NCBI GenBank assembly: GCA_944472135.2
Contig: OX235262.1
Coordinates: 72,106,887-72,170,886, forward strand
DNA: 64,000 bases
Direction: 5' to 3'
From: Trichobilharzia regenti
Lineage: Eukaryota; Platyhelminthes; Trematoda; Strigeidida; Schistosomatidae
The position numbers and the translations under genes were made by a program. Shown in pieces: positions 22,195 to 47,689 of the stretch (position 1 is the stretch's first letter; the number at the start of each line of letters is the position of its first letter). A model generated the notes under the pieces. The model was not told the origin of the DNA and did no database searches. It saw only the letters and a program-made list of their open reading frames with translations.

Positions 22195-23520
22195 CGTGCG
22201 CGATCCCTGGCTAGCTAAACAGTCGACCTCGCATTACGAAATGGTCCAAGAAATATACTCCGTAATATGGACGATCAGTTTCAGTGTTTCGCTTTGTCTT
22301 TGGTCTACACAGATCGGATACTATAGAGGCTGAGGGTATTAGATCTTGAGTTAGTATGCTTTGTACTATCCGTGAGCGTCAACATCCTCGGTCTCCAAAC
22401 TGGTGAGCCCCATTGCGAACCTCCTCTTTGGTAAACACGCAGACAAGTCCGGTGGGTTCATTCCGTTCAGTATTTGTTCATGTGTCATATTTACTACTTT
22501 TGAAGCATATATTTCTCCATGAGTGAGCATACGCCTAAGCCCATCCATATTTGACCAACCAGCAACACTATTCAGCTAATGCCATTTTGGACAGATAATA
22601 TGGAAGCATGTTTTCAAATAGTTGAGTCTGATTTCTTTGAACGTAGGATTCCTAACCGACGTTGAACACCACCCTTACAATGGTCTTGATAGTTGTTAAA
22701 ATGTTCTAATTTAGATGGCAATATTCTTATCGTGAAAGACTGAACTACCGTCTCGAGTGAAGTTAAGGTGATAAGGCTAAGGACCACCACCATAATATGA
22801 ACTCGAAGAGGAATCCAGTATATTTGCCGCTAGGCACAATAATGGGAATTGAACAGAGACGGTAGAAAGTTGGTACCTCTGTCAGTAATAAGACGCGAGT
22901 TTCTTCCAATGATATAATATATGGCCTGCATAGGTTGAGAGTGTTACACCTGGGAATATGTAATTCTCAAGAATTGAAATTGGCGGAGTTTTTTCTTCGT
23001 GTGTGAACGTTGGAGAACATCTGAAGGGTGAAAATCAGAAAGTGATTTAAGTTGACCAGTGGAGAGGAGAAACCAGATGTGGGCTTCTTAAAGTCACTTG
23101 GATTCTGTAAAATATCGAGACAAAGTTTTGCAGCGGTAGATAATTCCCCCAAATTATCTGTTCACGGCGTTTCTTGCTCAACTTTGGATTCCAACTTTGA
23201 TTATTTCAGTCGAATTGTTGGACTGAAGATAAGTGATGAAGCGTCCATTCCGTTGAGCGTGTAGTCGTGTTACTTTCAGTCTCTGGTAAACGATCTCTGG
23301 CTAGCTAATAAATTGTCATCACTTAACATTTGGGATCCCAAACGGTATCTCGTATATTGGACGATCAGTTTTGCGTTTTGATTAGTCTTCTGTAGATGCA
23401 GAACAAATACCACAGAAGTTTGGGGATAAGAACTCGAGTTTGTATACTTCGCACCCCACTTAAAGGTCAGTATCACTTCATCTCCTAAACTGTTAGCCGG
23501 TAGGGGTATAGTGTATGGCA
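22195..23520. repeat. diverged direct repeat of unknown nature
   Basis: Two blocks of about 220 bp (22200-22410 and 23285-23505) align over their length. Both begin CGATC(C/T)CTGGCTAGCTAA, share ATATTGGACGATCAGTTT-like middles and end ACTGTTAGCCGG / ACTGGTGAGCC. The minus strand is open over 23276-23521 and 22366-22548, with short conserved peptides (LASQ, KYTNS). I do not recognise the family; an old retroelement fragment is possible. Confidence 0.4.
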
Positions 23521-23524
23521 TCAG

Positions 23525-26500
23525 ACTTCCACTTACTCTTCAGTGGGGGCGGCAAATTACCTCTGCTGACTTGTCATTTGATGTAATGTTGTCTGTGTAT
23601 ATGCTTGAAGTGGGTGTGAGTATTAACGATAATATACCTGCATACAGTCAAATTAGTTTACGTCAAAAACATACCACTTCTACAGCCACGAAGCATGATA
23701 ACATTTCTTATCGAAAATGTTGATAATTTGTTTTTTTTCTTTCTATACTTTATTATTGATTTGTGACATACGACAGCGGAATTGTGCTGCCTGACTGCTA
23801 AAAAGTTAAACCATCGTCGGGGTTGGGTGGGCATCTTAAACTTCGTTTCGTTTTCACTTGGCACGGTGACAACTACGAAATATGACCTTATTTCATGTAG
23901 ATCCTGATGGTTGATTCGACAGTGAGAATAGCTATTCTGTCAAAGGAGAAAGCTACGAAAGCTCTCCGTTATCAAAGCCTTTTGTTCACGATGGCCAGAA
24001 GTCCCAGTTAGTCTCTGTCAATGTCCAGGTCTTACCACACTGGACCTAACGCTGCCCTTAGAAGACTTTTAGCAACAATATGTAATAACCAACGCGAAAA
24101 ACTAGAACACAGATTGGTGACTCGAGATTCCCTTATTCTTGCGCCAATATGTAACCAACAATAAGGTTATTATACACAAGGCCTAAGAGTAAATGTTATA
24201 ACAATAAATCACAATAATACCTTTGATAGTTTTCTCTCTTCCAACGAACAGCGAACGATTAGATGATGACTTCCGTATTGATGACTCCCGCGAAAAATAT
24301 GGAGTTGGGTTTGAGCAAACAACCACGAATTGTTAGTTCAATCTTCAACTGCATTGACAGTCTCTATTCTTAATGTGACCTTGTATCTGTACTTATTGTA
24401 GTCGACTGTATTATTACGCTGGAAATGGATTAAAAGAAAGAAGTGCGGTCATTCTCCATTTAAGACTGAAAGTTCATCAGGTGTTACTTTTACTGACTCT
24501 ATCAGCATTGACGCTCTGTGAAAATGTTTTACTGGTGGCAGTGAGTGATACGCAGTAACTCTTTCCTCATGTTGAAAAATTGCTGGTTGAGAACGTCGCC
24601 GGAAGGCTTCTGCGAAACACTGACCATTGTGCGTCTAGGCGCACTGATGGGCTGTATCTCTGCACATATATTATCACCTAACAGTTACCTGAGCTACTTA
24701 ATATCATATATATATATATAACAGTTAGAGCTACCTCGGGGTTAAAAACAAGCTGCTGTGAATTCATTCCACACATCGGCCATAATCATTTGATTAGTGA
24801 CTATTTCCACATAAATCCAGTCAGTGGTGAGTGTCTAGATCCTAATAGAAACGAAGCACTATGTAAAACGAAAATGGCTTTTAGTTGTCGTTACGTTAGC
24901 CGTTCCAAATTTTTGACGAAAGCTTACCCATAAGAATCGGATCTAGGCCTCGCATACAAGTTTAAGGCGTTGAAACGGACCTGGAGACAGTGAGGTAAGA
25001 TTGTGGAAAAGGGCTTGCTTCGCTAAATATCTTTAAGCTAAGGAAACTGTCTGCGGAAGTTGGAATGATCTTCCAGTTTCACAGACACCTGAGGAGCATA
25101 ACTATCCACCGCAGGAAATAATGCGGCGACTAATTGTCATAATCATCCATGAAAACCAAGGTAAAAGTGACATATTTTTCAGAGGATATTTAACTGATTG
25201 CTAATAGCACAGTATGGACAAATCGGACGTTCTTAGTCATGTATGTGACAGAAAATTATGTCTCATAGTTTTAAACAACTCACTAACATTGCACGTAAAA
25301 GTGACCGAATGCAGCATCAATGCCATGGACATGTGTACTCGCCTCTGCTCCCCTCCATTTCAGAATGTATACAATTGTAGCTTACTTTTTCGAACGAGTC
25401 AGCTTGCAAAACGGGTGTAATTAAATCAGAAGAAACCACGTTATTCAATCTTGAGGTCAGTTTACCACGAAACGTCTTCGTAGTTCCTGATACTACATAC
25501 GTGGTATTACTTTTCACAAGCCAGCTACTAACCAGGAATAGTGGGTCAGTCATTAGAGTTCCACGAAGATGCATGCCTTGGCAACGAAAAGCGAATTCGA
25601 AGAAAGCTATATATTGGTTTAATACTATATCTTCGCCTCAAATTTAAAACCTTGCGTCCCATGCATTGTTTCCCCCCTGATGACTAGAGATGCCTCAAGA
25701 AACATTAAGAATGGTTCTTTGGATGAGTTGGCAAAATGGCACCGTCGAAAGCATTCACACTCCCGTAGTATATCTGGCTTCTTGGAATGCTACAAAGTAA
25801 GCGAAACGATGTCCCCTGAGGAGATGAAGGAAGCTCCTCTAATCAGTTCAATTTCAGCCATTTCTCCTGTTTTCCTGTGTTAACTGGATCAGCTGATGTA
25901 CAGTTGTATTTTCAAGGGACATGAGTCCAGAAGTTGCTTTGTTCTGTGCTTGTGAATCTCCAAACTCTCTTCAAATCATCGTTAATAAGTACATCTTTTG
26001 ACAACCATAAGTATTATTTTGCTGGTTCACTTTTGCGGGGATGTTCAGAACAGCTTGGCTACCAGATTAGGCGGGTCGGGGCCAAAGCTTGAATCCGGCA
26101 GGCTAGGTGGTCACACAGCAACAATGGTCAACGTTTCTAGTTGAGGCCGATGGAAAGGGGATTCAAACTCATTCAAGGAGCCTAACTAAGTGGTTTCTTA
26201 GACCTACCCTACTCTAACGCAGTGATAACAGCTCACCTAGAGGGATTGTGCGAATCAGCAGGTGCATTAAGAGCAGGATGTACACGAAAAGGAGACCATT
26301 CCAGGAGACGAATTAGTACCATGGAGTTCATGGTCTCCGTAAAGGAGCAGCTTAAGAGAGCAACATCTCTAAGAAGTGGGTATATTGCACCTGAGAAGTG
26401 GCCGTCCTATTATAGTTTACGAGTTTATATTACATACTTTCTGACCATAAATTCTGGCATATATGTTAAGAATGCTGGACAAGGCTCACCGTGTTACAAG

Positions 26501-26635
26501 GGCTGACAAAAAAGACTCGATCTCCAAACAGATTACCAACATACAATCTAAGAGCAGAAAGGCTCCCTAGAAGGAAGGGGTCACACCAAACAGTACACAT
26601 TGGTGTCATATTAAATTACGAGATGACAGTAGGCC
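23525..26635. other. long stretch with no supported gene
   Basis: Open frames of 60-94 codons (for example 25317-25574 minus, 25680-25883 plus, 26222-26506 plus) match nothing I know and lack convincing splice sites. The part from about 26040 is richer in GC and may be the degenerate 5' region of the CR1-like element that follows. An (AT)n run lies at about 24707-24721. Confidence 0.35.
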
Positions 26636-26922
26636 CTTCCAGGGAAGCTTAGTTAGTTGGATTCTAAGCAACCCTGGGAATCTATATCTATCCATGTTTC
26701 AATAGAAAATAAAGACCTAACAGTAGTATGCTCACTCAGATCATTTTTCGACTGAATTATAGCGGTCGAGAAGATAGACTGAATTAGAATCTGCATCAGG
26801 TTTCAAAGTGTTTCAAAATACTAGAACTGATCACTAGAAAGTTATAAGGTTTATATAAGCCTGTCAGATGGATATTGGATATAGGATAACGAAAGAGTTA
26901 AACAATCTCAGCAACTCAAGAC

Positions 26923-27912
26923 ATGGGTTATGATCAAATTGTCATAGCTGGTGACTTCAATGCCCCATCTCTTAACTTGGTGTCGGGAAAAGCCCATGAT
27001 AGATTTGATCGAAATCTGCTGCATACCATCAGGAAGGCTGGATTCACTGAAAATGTCAAGATGGATACTAGATGGGGCCCTGATGGGAAGTCTTCTAGAC
27101 TGGATTACGTGCTCACTAGTGACCAGCTACTAGTGGAAAACGTTCAGATCACGACTCCCATAGGTAGTAGTGACCACGCGGTCATAGTATTCGACATAGT
27201 CCTCCGCGAGCGCTTACAGTGGGACAATACACAGCCCTATCTGTGTTATAACAAAGCCAACTACACCAAAATGCGAAGACTTCTGTCTGAAGCAAATTGG
27301 CCTAAAAAATGGACAGAGCTAACAGTAGAAGAACACTGGAGAGTGGTAAAGGAAATCATTCACCAGGCGGTCTCAGACACTGTTCCTTTAGTCACACCAA
27401 AAGCTAGGAAGCAACGATCATGGCTAAAAAGGGGGACACAACGCCTTCTGCAGGCGAAGCGAAAAGCCTGGTTCGCGTGGCGACGATCGAAGAGTCAACC
27501 CGAATATGAAGTGTACCTTGAACTCAGGAATCGATGTAACATACGAGTCCGGAGCGATAGAAGGACATTTCAGGGAGACCTCGCCAATAAGCTTCTCGTG
27601 AACCCCAAAAGCCTATACAGGTTTATGGCCGAAAGAAAACCGACCAACCAGGGAGCATGCAATCTAGTGGGTTCTGATGGGAAATCTCTTACTAGTCTTG
27701 AAATGGCAGAGACATTCAGCCTAGCCTTTCACAGGCAACTAAACAGTAACGAGGATATTACCCCACAGAACATCCAGATTACATCGCAAAACCAACACGC
27801 GAAAACCTGCTGGGTACATTTCAAATTACCCCGGCTATGGTACTTGCAAAATTGGGAAGGTTGGCTTCGGGAAAGTCTTCAGGTTGTGATGACATCAGAC
27901 CATCTGTCCTGA
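26923..27912 (+). pseudogene. CR1-like ORF2, endonuclease part
   Basis: Contains the APE-type endonuclease signature GDFNAP (residues 9-14), the LDYVLTSD region and SSDHAVIVF with the catalytic SDH. The N-terminal catalytic residues lie upstream in decayed sequence. The domain nicks target DNA to prime reverse transcription. The last 30 or so codons after about 27800 are out of frame with the true product, which continues in the overlapping frame. The probable cause is a 1-nt indel near the AAAA at 27801-27804. Confidence 0.75.
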
Positions 27913-29351
27913 AGCAGTGTTCAGAAAGTCTCTGCCAACCCCTAAGTGATCTGTTCCAACACTCCCTTGATGTAGGGAAACTTCCATGTGAATGGAAACG
28001 TGCAATCCTATCCCCTATCTTCAAGGGTGGTGACCGGCAGAATGTGACCAGTTACAGACCAGTTGCTCTACTTCCAGTGGTATCGAAGATATTGGAAAGT
28101 CTCATTGACGACCACATGAGAAAATACTTCGATGGGACTAACCTTCTTCACGAAGCACAGCACGGTTTCAGGAGGGGAAGATCCTGCGTGACGAATCTTC
28201 TACTAGCCTGGAACGATTGGACACTATCCTGGGACAAAAAGGTACCAGCCCACGTGATCTTTCTCGACTTTGCGAAAGCATTCGACACAGTTCACCATGG
28301 TCTGCTCCTTCACAAAATAGGCAAGGCGGGAGTTTCTGGAGCACTTCTCGCATGGCTGAAAGATTACTTAGGCGAGAGAGAATTCTGCACCAAAGTCAAC
28401 CGCATCCGATCATCCTGGCACACCTCGGCATCAGGGGTTCCTCAGGGTTCTATCCTAGGGCCGTTGATGTTTTTGATTTTTATCAATGACCTGCCCCCCC
28501 AACTAAACTGCTCTGCGCTTCTTTACGCTGACGACGTAAAGATTTGGAGAGCAATAAACTCATCGGAAGACTCAGATAGATTGCAGGCTGACCTGCAAAC
28601 TCTGGGAAATTGGGCTTTGGCTAACGGAATGCCTTTCAATCTAAAGAAGTGCAAAGTAGTGCAACTTCATTCCGGCAGGTCACAGAGTGTAAATTACACC
28701 CTTGGTGGCCAGAACTTGAGTTGTGTTCCATCAGAGCGTGATCTAGGTCTTATTCTAACAGAAAAGCTAGACACCAGTGGAAATTACTCGAGGGACGTCG
28801 CCAAAGCCTACGCAACATTACACTTTATGCATAGGCAGCTGGGAGCTCTCACTCCCGAACTGTTCTTAAGGTTATATAAGGCATATGTGAGGCCACACCT
28901 TGAGGTGCATAATATCATTGCACCTCCGCTACTCAAAAGGGATGCTAACATTCTAGAAAGTGTCCAGAGACGAGCGACAAAATGGGTGATCGGCCTCCGC
29001 AACAAATCATATGAGGAAAGACTAAAGAAATTAGGTCTTTTCACACTTAGTTACCGTAGGCACAGGGGAGACCTCATCACCGTCTACAAGATCCTAAATG
29101 ACCAGGCCCACCCAAATAAAAGCATCCTGCCATTAAGCGATTATAGGCTTCCACGAGGTAACCCGCTAAGGATAGCACACCAGAGACCAAAGACTCGAGT
29201 GCGATCACATTTCTTTTCGCTTCGTGTTTGCCGTCTCTGGAACGCTTTACCGGCGGCCGTGACTACAGCGCCATCTCTGGAGATTTTTAAGCGGAAGCTA
29301 GACAATCATGCAGAAATGCAAGGTTTGTGTCTCAATGGCTTATCCTCATAA
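27837..29351 (+). pseudogene. CR1-like ORF2, reverse transcriptase part
   Basis: 504 open codons. RT motifs in order: SYRPVALLPVVSKILE, GFRRGRSC, FLDFAKAFDTV, SGVPQGSILGPLMF, and the active site LLYADDVKIW. A C-terminal domain follows (RRHRGDLITVYKIL, RLWNALP). All catalytic aspartates are present. The first codon used here is internal; in the parent element this is continuous with the endonuclease. Its motifs place it in the CR1/jockey group and distinguish it from the RTE copies elsewhere in the window. Confidence 0.85.
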
Positions 29352-29399
29352 AATTTGAAACCACACTGTCAATGGATAAGCGTACAAACTAAATCCCCA

Positions 29400-29950
29400 C
29401 GACCTATTCTGCCTTCTCTCACTCTATCTTTTCCTTAGGTCACCTTTATTATTCCACTTATCTCAACCTATATTATCTACACTACAACCTATTATTATTA
29501 TTATTACTATTCTGCTTTTATGACTACACCGAATGACCAACGGGAGTTAGGTCAAACTCCATTCACGGCAGCAATACAGTCCTAACATACTGCATACTAC
29601 AAACCACATCTCGACCAATCCCCGCACCACTCCTCCTGGAGTCTACCAGAGCTAAAGCAGTCGAGTGGCGGGACTTACTACGCAGAAGCTCACCGAAGAT
29701 CTGGAACCTCTACCTCACAATCAAGAAGCGAGCTCAAAGAAATCACTGGTTTATACTAGCTCGTAATCAGGATATTGGATTGATTGAGAGCGCGTCATTC
29801 ATTGTCCGCGCTAACACTGGGGTAAGTTATGAGTTGGCGTTTTTACTGAAATATGACGTGAAGCCCATAGCTTATAGGTTAAAGCATTATTAGTATTACA
29901 TTTAAGAAGTTCAAGTCACGACAACGACTGGACAACACTTGGTGGGAATC
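29400..29950. other. no recognisable gene
   Basis: May include CR1 3' UTR to about 29600. The rest is unassigned. Confidence 0.35.
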
Positions 29951-29954
29951 TAAA

Positions 29955-30500
29955 TTTCACAATTTGTACATCCACTTCCTGATCATGATCAAGATGGTGC
30001 ACCTTTCTGTGATGGTCATCAGGAACAGAAAGGCTTGGGGATGTCGACACACAAGCCACCCTTTAATATATGACACGCTAAGATTAAGTCACCTATTCCC
30101 TGGAATGGTAATATGGAGAATTGTGAATGTTCTATCGTCTTCTTTTGAGAAAGTTGATATGATTATGAGCAATAGTTTGTGCTTGAAACGTCATCAGTTA
30201 ATATTACTGTACAACACTGTGTTTTTTATCAAAATAAAATCTTATCCATGAAGGGATATTCCTTACCCTTCCTATTTTCTGATATCATAAGAAGGGACAT
30301 TGGCTATGAATTCAGTTTTATCATTAACAATGAACAAGGTTTTTGTTTTATTAGCGCATTTGTCCTTTACAACCGCACCTGATTCTTTGTCATGTTTCAG
30401 GGTATTTATATTGGGTCTGCTACATAATTCCTTTAAGGCTTTGAAATGGGTCAAGGTCAAATGCCTTTTGGCATGGAGGATTTCATCATGAACTGACATT
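29955..30500 (-). pseudogene. PLE fragment: RT N-terminus with inverted pLTR
   Basis: The minus frame at 30272-30514 shows HFKALKELCSRPNI and HDKESGAVV, matching the pre-RT region of PLEs (compare 41590-41690 on the plus strand). Adjacent, on the plus strand at about 30145-30230, is PLE terminal-repeat sequence with GAAACGTCATC. A truncated ORF next to an inverted repeat arm is the same layout as the other PLEs here. Confidence 0.55.
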
Positions 30501-30655
30501 AGTTGGAGAACCACTGGAAAACCTGGGAGTACTGGACAGCTGTTTCATCCTAGTTTGGGACTCCTCATCAGTACGCATCCACCGTATGTTTTTGAACATA
30601 GGACCTTCTAGTTACAAGGCGAGCTCGTAGGCCATTGAGCCGCTGGGACCCGATC
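30487..30655 (-). repeat. SINE family C with hammerhead-like module
   Basis: The minus sense reads a tRNA-like head with CGAGCTCGCCTTGTAAC, then CTGATGAGGAGTCCC, GGATGAAACAGCTG and CCAGTACTCCCAGG. One of the best-preserved copies in the window. Confidence 0.6.
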
Positions 30656-30659
30656 CAAT

Positions 30660-31045
30660 AGCCGACCCATGAATTCTAGCTTCTGCCAATTCAATTAACG
30701 CACTGTTTGTGGAGCTGATTTTGCCTTGTTTTTTAACTCTCTGTAACCCTTTCATTTTTGACGTAATTTTACATTTTCCTTCGTCCCTATGTGCACATCC
30801 AGGTTAGAACTTATTTTAATACGTAACTAATATTATTACTCATCTTCACTTATGTACCGATTATTACTGACAACTATGATTATGAAAACTCGTCACTTAT
30901 CTTATAATCCTCTTATGGGAGAAGGTTGTTTATATATGCGATTTTACAGCAAAGAAAATGAAGTCTCTGAGCTACTCGTGCTTAATTGTGTGCATAGCTG
31001 CTTGAATGGAGACTACTCATGAATCAGTGATAATGTTAACAAATT
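30660..31045. other. no recognisable gene
   Basis: No family resemblance seen. Confidence 0.35.
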
Positions 31046-31049
31046 CCTG

Positions 31050-31365
31050 ATGAAGAATTTAGTGGGTCTCAGGCAATCGAGAACTTGTTACTGAACATAT
31101 CTCCCGAAGAAAATGGAGATTGTTAGGATATACACTGAGTAGACATTGGAGTGTCATCGGACTCGAGACCATCGAGTGGAACCGGATTTTGAAACGTGTT
31201 TTGCGCGTTCGAGAGTGACATGATGATGATCGTGTCAGGAGAAGATCAAACCCTATGTTAAAGCCAAGTACAGAGGACCGCAGAGAATACCACAGAGTGG
31301 GAATGTACTTTTGAAGCTGTGTGTTCCATTCACAATCCAAGGGAATACTGATAATAATTTAGGTA
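31050..31365 (+). mobile_element. RTE/SR2-like 3' end fragment
   Basis: Matches the tail of the RTE RT ORF and 3' UTR (GAAAATGGAGATTGTTAGGATA, TTGAAGCTGTGTGTTCCATTC, then an ATAATAATT end). Not coding. Confidence 0.55.
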
Positions 31366-31451
31366 AATATCTTGACCACTAAAGAATGCTTAATATTTGA
31401 CGAGTTGCTAATAACAGACTGTGTTGTCTCTCATATATATATATATATATA

Positions 31452-31925
31452 GTGTGACGTATCTAGTCCTTTTTTGCTGCAGATTGAGTTCTACCAGTCA
31501 GGTTTGCAATGTGGCCACCATTCTAGGTAGCTCTCCATCACAGTGCACATCGATTTGATGATATTAGACAGTTGGAGGCAATCGGCCAAACGAAGCCTTG
31601 AACCTAGGTTTCGTGCTATTTGGCACTGATAGAATTCAGTCTACAGCAAGGAAAGAACTAGACACGTCGCACTAGTTACTAGTGTCCAATCAAAATACCC
31701 ACTATGGTCCTACAGGAGGTCAATCGCGAGCCCGAATAGCTCAGTGCTAACGTCTCTGACTGCAGCACTGGGTGACGCGGGTTCGAATCTCAGAAGGGAC
31801 ATGGATTCCTCAAGGTTTCAAATACGTCTTGCTGACTGGTAAATGCCAACTAGCACGAAACCTAGGTTCAAGGCTTCCTGTGGCCGATTGCTTCCAACTA
31901 TCTAATATCATCAAGTTAACCCATC
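31452..31925 (+). repeat. SINE family B abutting the JMJD4 5' end
   Basis: A full unit with a tRNA-like core: A box TAGCTCAGTGCTAACGTC (about 31737-31754) and B box GGTTCGAATCTC (about 31781-31792). It ends CTAATATCATCAA, like the copy at 5670. It lies immediately 5' of the first recognised JMJD4 exon, so it may contribute promoter or leader sequence. That is inference. Confidence 0.65.
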
Positions 31926-31941
31926 TCGTTTATGTTGCTGA

Positions 31942-31956
31942 TTCTTCTTATCTCAG
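31942..31956 (+). promoter_or_regulatory. candidate 3' splice acceptor upstream of JMJD4 start
   Basis: A pyrimidine-rich TTCTTCTTATCTCAG ends 52 bp before the ATG at 32009. It could accept a spliced leader (trans-splicing is known in schistosomes) or an upstream non-coding exon. The sequence cannot separate these. Confidence 0.4.
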
Positions 31957-32008
31957 GTATTGTTTTTCAAATTCCTTGCAAGAGACTGTTCCCATAACTT
32001 TTTTCCTA

Positions 32009-45455
<13,447 letters not shown>

Positions 45456-45646
45456 ATGTATTACTGGGATTATTATTATTACTAATTATTTTTTAAAACT
45501 TTCAGTTATATATGCAATGTGTACTACAACTTTTCTCTTGACAACTGGCAAGGACAGACGAAGTAAAATGACATCATAAACATTTTGCTTTCTGTTTTCT
45601 CAGGTGTTGGTTTTGTAGAGATTTTGTTTGATTAGTTGGAGGATTT

Positions 45647-45825
45647 CATCATGAGCTGACATCAGTTAGAGAACCATTCGAAGACCTGGGAGTACTGGGC
45701 AACTGTTTCGTCTTAGTTTGAGACTCTTCATCAGTACGCACCCACACAGCGGGGTTCGAACCTAGGACCTTTTGGTTACAACGCTAGCGAGCTCGTAAAC
45801 CATTAAGCCACTGGACCCAATTCAA
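45647..45825 (-). repeat. SINE family C with hammerhead-like module
   Basis: Minus-strand copy about 190 bp after the JMJD4 stop. In the minus sense: GTACTGATGAAGAGTCTC, AAGACGAAACAG and CCAGTACTCCCAGG. The GTCT/AGAC stem in this copy differs from GTCC/GGAT at 30540 yet still pairs. Confidence 0.6.
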
Positions 45826-46084
45826 TGGCCAACTCATGAATTCTACCTTCTGCCAATTCATGACATAGCACGATCACTTCGCAATGTCTCCTTCTTGGAT
45901 GAGTTACTGACTCACTGTCAACCTGTTGTATCCTGCTGGTCACAGCTTCCCAGTAGAACCCCAGGTTAACTATCTGAATAGTGCCAGTCGCTAGTGAGCA
46001 TCAGATTTATTTGTTTGTTCTTGCATTGTTCATGTTTGTAAGGGGAGAAAAATAAATGAAGTGGTTTTTTGAGTTCTTCCTCCA

Positions 46085-46760
46085 GATTACCTAATATTAC
46101 ACTGGGGAATTTTTCGGTGTGGTTGTCTCAACGACTTAGAATATGCTGATGACATTGTCCTCCTATAGGAAGACACTGATAAAATTCAAAGTATTCTGAA
46201 CATTTTGAACAGGGGTCTCCAAATATTTGGCAGTTGATTCTCAGGACTGAACTATACCGACTCCCAGTTTTAAGGGTAGGGAGTGAAGTGTTAGAGCGTG
46301 TTGACTATTTCATTTTATTTGTGAGGTTGCATCAACCCTAACGGGACTGATTGCCGATGAAATCTCAACATGGATACGAAATGCTCATGTGACATTTGAC
46401 ATTTGTTAACTTACATCATGTTTGAAATCGACGTCATATCCAAGTATCGGTGAAAAGACATGTGTACTGTTCAGCAGTTCGCTCTGTTCTCCTCTATGAT
46501 TGGGGAGTGGAGGGTTTGAAAAGATTAGCTGTCTTTGACCAGAGACGTTTGTGTTCTCTTTCCCGTGTTAAGTGCCATAATGGGGTGAGTAATATTGAGG
46601 TTAGGTAAGGAGGGAAAGTCAATCGATGAGGTTATGCAGGTGAGTCGGTCGAGACGGCTAGGGCATATGTTACGCATACTCAGCCACCGTCTTCCTCGAC
46701 GAGCAATGTTGGCTGACAGAGTTAGGTTGGAAAATAATTAGGTGTAGTCAAGACACTACA
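46085..46760 (+). pseudogene. non-LTR reverse transcriptase C-terminal remnant
   Basis: Decayed frames show LEYADDIVLL with the active-site YADD (about 46137), DTDKIQSILNIL, AVRSVLLYDWGVEGLKR, FDQRRLCSLSRV, and SRRLGHMLRILSHRLPRRAML. Stops and frameshifts are frequent. The same family appears at 32935-33260. It is distinct in sequence from the RTE/SR2-like copies. Confidence 0.7.
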
Positions 46761-47285
46761 TCAGTCCATGAAGTCGTTGATAGTTAGTCTGGGCCATGTA
46801 GGAGGGTGTAGACTGACTGGTTGGAGTCCTTCAGACGCAACGAATCGATGGTGTAGACTGTTGATGATATGGCTCAAAATCGTTACCAGTAATACAGGTG
46901 CATCCAATTTTAGTAATCTCCTAGGTTCATGAAATCCCCCTGTTTTCCTCATGTTACTATTCTTTCTTCTATACATTCCTGTTTATTATATTTCCTTGGA
47001 ACTTCTGCATTTTGTTTTACATTTTGTGGTATAGAGAGTGTGGCAACTTGGACTTCTGTGCAAAGTCCTACGTTGAAACTCAGACAGTCTCTGAGATAGA
47101 TGGTTTACTTGCTATGCTTTTATTGTCTTTTTAGACAAAGTCAGTGCAGACTTCTATATGAAATGAATTGATCGGCATTCTCTCTATGAATGATATTATC
47201 TGTCTCGACAACCTTTCTAGTGGTTGGCTGTTAGTTCGTGTTAAGATCCATCGTTTTATTGACTTGTAATTTGGTTTTTTTGTCA
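46760..47285. other. no recognisable gene
   Basis: Possibly the 3' UTR of the preceding non-LTR element; otherwise unassigned. Confidence 0.35.
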
Positions 47286-47289
47286 TGTG

Positions 47290-47545
47290 ACATATTCTTT
47301 AATAATTGGTAGATCTGATCTGTGTTAATATATCTTTTGGCAAGTGATCAATCCGTTTCTGATGTCTCCGCTGTTTAAAATTCTTACATTTTCCCAGATA
47401 AATTTGTATTCGTAGCTGTTAGCATGAAAGAACATATGTCGCATCTTTTGATAGCTAGTTAGTGATTTGGACTCGGAGTTGATGGGAACGCTCATTTGAC
47501 GAGTATAATGTTTTCTACAATCTATGGATTTTATTTAGTAGATGG
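47290..47545 (-). pseudogene. possible PLE endonuclease remnant
   Basis: In the minus sense, residues such as ENVRILNSGDIRNGLITC resemble the region after the GIY-YIG core of PLE endonucleases. No catalytic block is intact, so this call is tentative. Confidence 0.35.
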
Positions 47546-47689
47546 TATTGATCTTGTCTTTTTTTTTTACTGAGGTATAGGTCTACATAATGTTGAATGA
47601 AGTGATTGTGTTGGTTTGTGTACGGTATTCATTCCGAATGATTTTAGTGTTATAGCAGTCATTTTAGAAATATTATATGTATATATATA

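Larger units (their letters stand above)
26640..29400 (+). mobile_element. CR1-like non-LTR retrotransposon, single frameshift
   Basis: An endonuclease-RT ORF2 that is nearly continuous. A decayed N-terminal part of the APE-like endonuclease is visible around 26665-26745 (ENKDLTVVCSLRS). The frame is then open from 26923 to about 27800, shifts once, and continues to 29351. The 3' region after 29351 contains a TTATTATTATTATTA run at about 29490. One indel and an eroded 5' end suggest a fairly recent copy. Confidence 0.8.

Noticed and set aside
31731..31800. Possible functional tRNA gene
   Set aside because: A and B boxes are present but there is no acceptor-stem pairing, and the flanks match a multi-copy SINE.
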